This document shows, in pieces, positions 32,201 through 38,940 of a stretch of 38,940 nucleotides of DNA. The notes under the pieces are model-generated. The model saw only the letters and a list, made by a program, of their open reading frames with translations. It made no database searches and was not told the DNA's origin. Positions within the stretch are counted from its first letter, which is position 1; each line of letters starts with the position of its first letter. This DNA comes from Lentinus brumalis (taxonomy: Eukaryota > Basidiomycota > Agaricomycetes > Polyporales > Polyporaceae), in assembly GCA_001792895.1 (NCBI GenBank), contig MARA01000094.1, positions 1-38,940 of the forward strand, given 5' to 3'. The position numbers and the translations under genes are program-made.

Positions 32201-33285
32201 ATGCACACGCCTCACGGTCCCCAAGCCAATCCCCACCATGGTCCCCCCCCGGTCCTGAATCTAGTCCTGAATCCAACGCCCAACCTGCCGCCCAATCTGA
32301 ACCTCCCCTTGGTCCAAAGCAAACCATACCTTCTCGTCTCATGAAGTTGTCGAATGGCAAGGTGTGCAGACATGAGGTGGCATGATTTTGACCTTAGCTC
32401 ATGATTGTTAGATCAAAAAGCATATAACTGTATGGGGGGACAATTGGCTACGAAAGCGCAACCGTGCAGCTTCTCGACCACCTTTCCCTACATCCCACCA
32501 ACAAGTGTCTGCTGTCCGCAGACAGATCGCTGAGCCTCAGCCGTCAAGTACACCTACTATGGTGAGTTTCCCTGCTCAATATTGTGGCAAATATGTCTGA
32601 CAGACCCTGTCTGATGTTTTACCCCATACAGGCTGCATATCCTGTCCACCAAGATTATATCCACATGGCAGATTTGGCATTTTCTCTCCATCAGAGTCCA
32701 ACAGCTCAGGGCTGTCTTCCCATCGACCACTCTTCCATCCCCAATGTTCCTAAGGGGGAACAACACCCTCTGCCCTCATCTTACCACCCTCGCCCACTTA
32801 TACCTGGATATGACAACCATGCTCGCAACACCCATACCCAGCAGCATCCTGGCGGAGTTCAACATGATGTCCATCCTTACACGGTCTCACAGCCAATCAA
32901 GGGTGACTCCTGCATGCAATACACCTCACAGTATTATGACCAGCATCAACACAGCACTCCTCAGACAAGTATGAATGCATCTTACCCCAACTCCAGGGCT
33001 ACCGAGGCCCGAAAGAGGAGCATTGGCGTGTATCACCCTTACCCAGCTCAGGCCATGCAGAGGCATGTGAACGCACAACGTCCTTACCCCGATGCGTTCA
33101 ACCCTTACTCCACCCAGGCCGGGCAGATGAGTGTGGACATGCATCACCTCATGCAGACCAGCCACATGGATGAGTATCATCCTTACTCCATCCAGGACGA
33201 GTACCTGGCAGATCCGAGCCATGCAAACTGGAACGCAGAGTTTGCTTACAGCTCTGTGCTTGAGCATCCTTATTACGAGGTGTGA
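32201..33285 (+). CDS. Low-complexity Pro/His/Tyr/Gln-rich protein, 5' end unclear
   Basis: I do not recognise a domain. Exons join in phase: one ending at 32361, then 32412-32561 and 32632-33285; introns are 50 nt (GTGTGC ... GTTAG) and 70 nt (GTGAGT ... TACAG). The middle exon is basic (WGDNWLRKRNRAASRPPF). The last exon is rich in Tyr-Pro and His and repeats HPY/NPYS motifs (VYHPYPAQAM, FNPYSTQAG, EYHPYSIQDE), ending EHPYYEV. The only ATG in frame in the first exon is at 32341. The natural-looking ATG at 32201 (MHTPHGPQANPHHGP) lies in another frame, and an eight-C run at 32243-32250 separates it from the continuing frame (GPESSPESNAQPAAQSE); nine Cs would join them. Could be a regulator with a basic DNA-contacting segment, but that is a guess. 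Confidence 0.55.
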
Positions 33286-33699
33286 TGTAGAGCATTCATC
33301 AGACAATGACAATGACCTCCCTTGGATTTGTGCGCCGAGCTGGGGCTGTTGACAGAACATATCTGAACCATGTTCCACCCAGGTACGCAATACCTCGCGA
33401 CACAATGTGTTCTCACGCCGAAAGACCTCCCTCACGGATGATATTGCCACCCACTTCGCTATCCGACTTCGGTTCTCCGAGGTCTGCACTATTCCTGGAC
33501 ACGTGGTGTTTTTAGCCCAGTATGACCACCCCGCCCCCCCGCCCCCCCTCCTGGTGCTCCTCCCCCTCTTCACCTCATTGTCGCGCACAAACTGCACCTG
33601 CAAATGTCTGACTGCGTATGTACCACGGGGTGGAGCGCTGCCACGATGAACGGGCTGACCCGGGGCCAACGAACATGTCTTTGGTTACATACTGATGTG

Positions 33700-34440
33700 A
33701 CGAGCCCGGCCTCGAGCCGTCAGGCTTCCCAACCCGACCGTTTTGAGGCCGAGCCGAGCCAACCTTTCGAGCTCGGGATTGACGACACTGGCGTAGAACG
33801 AGAACTCTGGGTCAATGAACTAATGATATCGCAATCGAATGTGGGTTCTAAACATATGTTTGTTACTCACATTTTCTGCCACAGAAAGACTCGTGATACC
33901 TCCAGGCTCCTGTATCAATTGCCTAGACTGAGAGCACGCAGCGCACGCCAGGTCGAAGGTAAGATGGGAGAACAAAGCAGAATGGCAACGAGACTTGCCA
34001 TTGGACGCGTCTCCTCCTAGTTCTTAGCGCGCTTCCAGTACAGAAGGGCGGGGCAGAGACGGAGATCCACGGGAGGCGCCGTTGGACCCGTTTTGTCGCA
34101 GGTCTTCACCGCATGAAGGTAGAGCGACAAGAGACAAGTCCTAGGACACGTCTCCTCGCTCTTCCTGATGTCGAAAAGTACGGGAGGGCGGCGCACAGGC
34201 AGAGAGTGACGAGACACGCCCTCGGACGCGCCTCGGTGTTCGCGCTGGGAACTGAGTAAGTACTGCATAGTGGAAGTGAAGAAGGCCGGCCGGAAGGTGG
34301 CGCCCGCCACGGCAGTGCTCCGGCTCAGGCCGCTCGAGCTGAGCCTGAGCTGTGAGCCTGGACTGCAGTTTGAGCAGGCCGTACATAGCTCCCGAGGCCG
34401 AGCCGTAGCAGTGGCTTACAAACCGAGCCGAACTCTGCGC
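33700..34440. mobile_element. Possible non-autonomous DNA element
   Basis: Both ends of this segment are rich in GAGCCGAGCC, CTCGAGCC and complements (for example near 33703, 33752 and 34330-34440), and GCAGTGGCTTACAAACCGAG near 34408 resembles an hAT-type terminus (CAGTGGC start). I could not find a matching inverted end or target duplication, so the call is tentative. Confidence 0.3.
33990..34245. repeat. Imperfect repeat of a GAGAC...GGAC(A/G)CG motif, three copies
   Basis: GAGACTTGCCATTGGACGCG at 33990, GAGACAAGTCCTAGGACACG at 34131 and GAGACACGCCCTCGGACGCG at 34211 are related. The first two are each followed by a GGGCGG(G/C)GC(A) stretch. Spacing is 141 and 80 bp. Confidence 0.5.
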
Positions 34441-34720
34441 ATCACTACTTACTTTGGTGGTTCCGTACAACAACGATCTGGAGTACGGGATCGCGCAGCA
34501 AGAAGGAAGGAGGGGTAAGTAAGTGTGATCTGATGGCGCGGGACAATCTCGTGGCGCTGCAAGCGCCGAGATGTACTCGTCCCTGCTTCGCTCTCACTTA
34601 AGTCTTGCCTCTGACTTCACGCATACTGTCTTTGCCTCGCCTCATGCCGTCTCTCTCATCGACTATACTTGACTGGTGGTCATCCGTACCAGAAACGGAA
34701 GGGGTCGATGCATCTCCAGA

Positions 34721-36474
34721 GGTATGTTAACCGTACCGAACTGCTCACTTCCGAAAGGTGACGCTCATCGGGCTTGTGGAAATCATCGATGCAACACGAA
34801 GGTACGCGATGCCGTCCCACCCCCTCCGCAACCATCGGGCCACTCCGCGCAAGACCCCGCCCCGGTTGCCCCAGTAGACATGGCTGTGCCAACAGATCGG
34901 TCGCCGGATGTGCTCGGCACGGACAGCTCGCATGGGATGTTATTGGTATGTCATGATCATACCCCGTCGTGCATACTCCGGTCGGCGCGTTCCTGACACG
35001 CGCGCGCTGCAAGATGCATGCTCCAAAGCAGGAGTATGACGCTATACACCACAACTGTCAGCGGGAGTATCAGTTGGTAGTGGCTTCCAACAACCTCAGC
35101 ACCGGCCTTATGCAGCTTCGCATCAACGCGCTGGAATTTAACCAGAAGTACCAAGACAAGCAAATGTCCAGGCTGCGCAGTATCGATGAGGAGCGCAACG
35201 CCGAGCTCGTCCTCCTTCAGACACATGTGCACGACGCGCGTTCGCAATGGAACGAAGCGCACGCTACCGTCGTCAAACGCGACATCGAGATCAGCGAACT
35301 CAACGCCAGGATCCGCGCGTACGAGCAACAGATCACGCAGAAGGACGAGCAGTTGCGTGTCCGCGATCGCGAGATAATCCGGACAGGCGAGAAGCTCCAC
35401 GCATGCGAGCGTGAAGTTAAACACGCGCATTTTCAGCTGCGTGCACGCGAGCGCGAACTCGATCAGGCCAAACAGGAGTTGAGTGCGCGCGCGTTCGAAT
35501 TGAAGCAGGCGGTGGATCATGTCCACGCCCGTGACGATGAAGTCCATCGGTTAGAGGCCCAGGTCCACACCCGCGATGGAGAAGTTCACGAAGCCAACGA
35601 GCAGCTGAGTCGACTTGAGATCGAAGTGAAGCAGCTGAAGGACCGGCTCGATGCTCGCGAGAGCGAAGTGCAGCAGTTAGGAAACGAGCTTCAAGCACGT
35701 GACTGCGAATTCCAGCAGTCGAAGAACCAGTGGCATGCGCGCGAGCAAGAATTCAAGCCGTTGGAAGAGCGGGTCCGTGCCCGAGAAGCAAAAATCAAGA
35801 AGCTGAAGGATCGCATGGGTGCCCGCCAGGTCGAAGTCAAACAGTTGCAAAACCGTTTGCATGACCAGGAGCGTGTACGGCAAGAGCAGGAAACCCGTTT
35901 GCGCGACCTTGCTCGCTTTGAACAGTGCTACCTCGAAGCGAAGTCGGTGAGTTACTTGCCTCTCGCCGGTGCGCGATCACGAACTAATACGGTATATGCC
36001 TCGTTCAGAAGCTCGACAAGATGACTGACAGGCTGGTGTGTGCAATACCGTCTTATTGTGTCCTATTGCTCACGACTAACGCTCCTTCAGCGGCGTCAAG
36101 ATGGGCTGTTGTCCGAGCTCGAAAGAACTACAGAATGCTGCATCTGCCTTGACGGGCCCGGGACACACATGTATTCTGTTCGTCAGTACTTCATTGGAAG
36201 TGGTCGCTGACATCTAGTCCGCAGACTTCAATGCGGCCATGGGGTATGCAAGTACCCATGTTGGACTGCGCTCGCACAACAACAGTTGAGTAACGAACTC
36301 AAACGACAAGCCGACGAAGTGCGGATGAATATCCCTCCGGATCGCAGAACAACCATCCACCCGTACCACTGCCCGTACTGTCGGAACCGCTACCCCACAG
36401 ATGACGTTCATGGTCCCGTCCATAGCGTGCGCTATGTCTGGACGAGGATTCGGGAGCATCTCCAGCAGGACTAA
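34721..36474 (+). CDS. Coiled-coil protein with a C-terminal RING finger
   Basis: Likely a RING-type E3 ubiquitin ligase. Model: join of 34721-34945, 35014-35946, 36009-36035, 36091-36170 and 36225-36474, 504 aa; introns are 68, 62, 55 and 54 nt and all phases agree. The N-terminal exon is Pro-rich and its start is uncertain (Met at 34721; another possible first exon begins near 34643). The Met at 35014 is a fallback start. Residues about 163-358 form a long coiled coil built from fourteen 14-residue units (for example ARESEVQQLGNELQ). The RING lies at residues 411-474: C411-x2-C414, then LQCGHGVCKYPCW (C425, H427, C430, C434), then C471-x2-C474. Domain order (coiled coil, then RING) fits a self-associating ligase. 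The 27-nt exon at 36009-36035 is unusually small but in phase. Confidence 0.75.
35275..35862 (+). repeat. 42-bp (14-codon) internal repeat of the coiled coil, 14 units
   Basis: Fourteen consecutive 14-residue units follow the pattern (A/V)R(E/D)xE(V/I/F)xxLxxxL, two heptads each. DNA units are diverged, so the period is best seen in the protein. Confidence 0.8.
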
Positions 36475-36927
36475 CTTATGCCTGTGTTAGCTCGCGATTG
36501 AGCGCCGGTTGGTGGCTATTGTGTCTCGCATATCGCCCATTCGCCTTTAGCTCACCCATGGTACACCACACGCCGTCCGCATGCATGCCTGAGGTCGCCC
36601 CCCATGGATCTCGCGTGGTTCGCCCGTCTGTCCGACAACAAGTAGATCCGTTTCCGGTGGGTGCACCGGCAAGTATCGTTCGTAACGTACATGTAACTCT
36701 CTTCGCTCGCATCATCAATGCATTCATCTTGATGCGCTTTTAGCGTCCCGCTCATCACCCTTTTACCCTTCTCGACTTTCCTCGCGCTCCGAAGTATTGA
36801 GGAGAACAGCATTGTGGACAAGAACAGGGCACGCGAGTGCTGATGGTGAGAGCAGAGGTGGCAAACACACTGGCAATAAGTACTTAGCAACCATGAGCGA
36901 AGCGGCAGCGCCAAGTCGCATGATGAC

Positions 36928-37627
36928 TCATACAGGCCCCGCCGAGGAACCTGATGGCCCCCGAACGGTACCGCCCGCGCCTCTGTGTCCCGGAAGTCGC
37001 GCCTTCTGGGCCTTCTCATTCTGCCGCCTAATCTTGATCATCCCGAGAAACCGCTCCACCTCCTCGTCGTTGTCAAAGTGGCAAAAGTCGATGCTCTCCT
37101 CGCCGACGTAGGCGTGCTTGCGATCGCTTGCGCTTCCACCTATCTCGGGAGACGACGTGTCACAAGAGACCAAGAAAGACGTCCTCCTACGATCCGGAGA
37201 AACAGGGCTAAGTCTTGTGAGGAACAGCGAGGGGAGTAATTGGCATCGGGGTGCTCGCCGTTCACGGTGATGTTGACCGCGCTCAACCGGTAAGTGAAGT
37301 CGGTCGTCTGGTTCCATATGAATGCAAGCACGTCATAGCTGTCCGGACACGCCGCCTCCTTGGCGTCGGACGTGCGCTCGCAGAGGGCGAGGTCGAACTT
37401 GCAGTAGAGGTGCCCCTGCTGCACAACGGAACAGTGCATGAAGTCCTCTTCAAGTTGTCGTAGAGGACCAAGGCATTACTGTCTTCGATGGGGCGGAGGT
37501 ACGGATGCCCGTCAACAACGTCGGCCATGGCAAACACGGCGATGCGGATGATGGGGCGCCAAGTGACGAGCTGGTAGATAATGGATGGGACGGTGACAGC
37601 GAAGAGACGCAACACGACGGACGTCAA
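36928..37627 (-). pseudogene. Unrecognised gene fragment with one frame break
   Basis: Protein-like frames on the minus strand, function unknown. The upstream part reads AMADVVDGHPYLRPIEDSN and VLYDNLK. Near 37445-37455 the sensible reading moves to another frame (EDFMHCSVVQQGHLYCKFDL), as if one base were missing. It continues SYDVLAFIWNQTTDFTYRLS to an intron-like segment (about 37152-37197, GTAGGA ... CCCGAG). It then reads IGGSASDRKHAYVGEESIDF and FDNDEEVERFLGMIK, and stops at 36928 after a Gly/Ser-rich tail. A short hydrophobic stretch precedes the first Met block. Confidence 0.4.
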
Positions 37628-37826
37628 GCAACTCGAAGTATGCCCTCAGCTCTGAGAGTGCTCAATTGTTCAGTACATTACCCGTGCGTTGTCTCCTGAA
37701 CCCCACTGATGTTCGCGCACCGCCGCCCGTCTACTACCGTGGTGCGTGCAGCTCTCCACGTTCGATGCCCTCCTGATACAGCGAGCAAAAGGGTCGCAAG
37801 CGCACCTCCCGCAACGACTCAGCCCA

Positions 37827-38303
37827 TCAAACAAAGCTCGAGCGCTGCTGCACAAGTCTTGAACTCCCAGAACACATGCACGCCGAAGTGTCAAACCTCG
37901 GATGACATAGGTGAGTGAATTCGAGGAGCCGCAAGTCGAGCAACTCGGCTCCACTGCAGATTATGATGTAGAAGCCCAGGTCGCGCTGCTCATCTTCAAG
38001 AAAGTACGGATGGTACGCGCGCAAACTGGACACTGCGTCCATCCAGTGCAAGTCCCCATTGCCCATGGAGATGTGGTTATCCCAAGCACGAGGGAACAGT
38101 ACCGCGGGCTGAATGGCCTTGAACGCACACGGTACGTTGTGCATGAGACTGACTCCGTTATCACGCAGACAGACATACATTTGGTCGACGAACAGGTCGA
38201 CGGATTCACCGACCGAATCCTTAGCGGAGAAGCAATCAATCAAGCCTGCGCTAACCTTGGATGCATCGCACTGCTCGATGTCACAGAGAGGGTTCTCCAG
38301 CAC
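37827..38303 (-). CDS. Unrecognised open frame, possible exon
   Basis: Minus-strand frame with a natural-looking core: ENPLCDIEQCDASKVSAGLI, DLFVDQMYVCLRDNGVSLMH and AVLFPRAWDNHISMGNGDLH, ending near AELLDLRLLEFT before an intron-like GTGAGT at about 37915. The opposite strand is also open. It may be a middle exon of the same gene as the segments at 38340-38940 and 36928-37627. Confidence 0.35.
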   Translation of the reverse strand: MLENPLCDIEQCDASKVSAGLIDCFSAKDSVGESVDLFVDQMYVCLRDNGVSLMHNVPCAFKAIQPAVLFPRAWDNHISMGNGDLHWMDAVSSLRAYHPYFLEDEQRDLGFYIIICSGAELLDLRLLEFTHLCHPRFDTSACMCSGSSRLVQQRSSFV

Positions 38304-38339
38304 GTAATCAGACCATAAAACACTGAACGATGATTACTG

Positions 38340-38513
38340 ATTCTGAACTTCCACTAAACCCTCGCGTTGGAAACCCAAGAGGCGGCTGCCAAAGGTACCC
38401 GCCGCAATCTGTTCGATGCTTACGGAGCCGCGCGCTCCAATCTAACGCGGCACGGTCTCGTTCGACCAGCGCATCCTCAGGTACTGCCTCGAAGACAGCA
38501 CGTCGCTGATGAC
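38340..38513 (-). pseudogene. Exon-like segment with an in-frame stop
   Basis: Minus-strand frame VISDVLSSRQYLRMRWSNET followed by VPR, then a TAG at 38443-38445, then a continuing protein-like reading IGARGSVSIEQIAAGTFGSR and LLGFQREGLVEVQN. Another frame over the same bases is also open for a while, so coding status is uncertain. Confidence 0.3.
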
Positions 38514-38597
38514 CTTCTAACTCGATGCGAGAAGTATCTCATGATCAAACTTCAGATAATACCAGGTGAGAGCTCAGCTCGTCATCTTCCGATAGAG

Positions 38598-38940
38598 CTA
38601 ATTCTCCGCGGCAGGACAGGTAATGTCGTCAACTTGAGAGTCCGCAGTTTCTAACATAGACCGAAGACTGGGCGAGTCGGCGAAGAGGTCTTTGACCGGG
38701 ATCGTCACGAATTGCGGGCCGCACGAGACAGGCTCTCTGTTGTTCGCAACATTGCCTGAGGCAGGCGGAGGTGCATCTTGTCTACGCCAAGCCTGCATAA
38801 CGATCACGTACAGGTCCGTATCACCTGTCTCCCCATTAGAAGACCAAGAGACTACTGTGCTAACGAGATCCGACCAAGCAGCTCCTGCAAGATCTTCGAG
38901 AGATGAATCCGACACAGAATCCGGAGTCGAGACTCGACTC
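38598..38940 (-). CDS. Partial gene entering from the right edge, function unknown
   Basis: Minus-strand frame open from the window edge with no ATG before it, so the 5' end is outside. Reads SDSSLEDLAGAAWSDLV, GDTDLYVIVMQAWRRQD, then FVTIPVKDLFADSPSLRSML, and closes at 38598. Composition is protein-like and acidic. The next exon to the left was not securely identified. No domain recognised. Confidence 0.45.
   Translation of the reverse strand, partial: SRVSTPDSVSDSSLEDLAGAAWSDLVSTVVSWSSNGETGDTDLYVIVMQAWRRQDAPPPASGNVANNREPVSCGPQFVTIPVKDLFADSPSLRSMLETADSQVDDITCPAAEN

Larger units (their letters stand above)
33286..34720. other. GC-rich gene-poor region with repeats
   Basis: No supported gene. 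It holds C-rich tracts (33527-33553), a segment with many GAGCCGAGCC-type motifs, and an imperfect repeat listed separately. Base composition changes near 33.4 kb from the AT-richer block to a GC-rich one. Confidence 0.45.

Noticed and set aside
1..38940. tRNA, rRNA, CRISPR or bacterial operon signals
   Set aside because: I saw no clover-leaf gene, rRNA block or spaced palindromic array; the repeats present are satellites or transposon ends in a eukaryotic context.

Overview
The window is eukaryotic and looks like a filamentous basidiomycete (Agaricomycetes-type) genome. Genes are split by many introns of about 48-65 nt with GT...AG ends and CTNAC-like branch sites. The protein families also fit: F-box proteins, tiny MYND-finger proteins, a Myb/SANT-like protein, a RING coiled-coil protein and an Agaricomycete-type non-LTR reverse transcriptase. 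I cannot name the species. No bacterial features are present.

Layout. 1-2020: decayed LINE-type retrotransposon running in from the left edge. 2248-3385: an unrecognised minus-strand gene. 4126-7385: two paralogous C2H2 zinc-finger genes (minus) separated by a 98-bp tandem repeat and a plus-strand gene fragment. 9317-16113: three paralogous F-box genes (minus) sharing one phase-0 intron position. 16295-17000 and 23729-24480: two paralogous MYND-finger genes (minus). Between them, 18191-23037 is a complete hAT DNA transposon with an 8-bp target duplication, 18-bp terminal inverted repeats, an uninterrupted nine-exon transposase (871 aa in my model) and a second spliced gene of unknown function. 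24755-26018: a Cys-rich Zn2Cys6-like gene and a companion reading frame. 26180-27715: a satellite of 132-bp units. 28021-29782: a fourth F-box paralog (plus). 30309-31709: a Myb/SANT-like gene (minus). 32201-33285: a low-complexity protein (plus). 34721-36474: a coiled-coil RING gene (plus). From 36928 to the right edge: minus-strand fragments of one or more unrecognised, partly broken genes.

The middle of the window (about 2-18 kb and 23-33 kb) is an accessory-looking block of small paralog pairs and repeats, visibly more AT-rich than the LINE, the hAT element and the right-hand end. Most genes look like DNA- or protein-binding regulators (zinc fingers, F-box, MYND, RING), but nothing shows that they form one pathway; the common theme is duplication.

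Four reading frames (F-box 2, F-box 4, the 32-kb gene and the 37.4-kb fragment) are each broken by what looks like one missing base. This could be pseudogene formation or assembly error, and should be settled before any biology is built on it. All exon models are hand-derived from the sequence and unsupported by RNA data.
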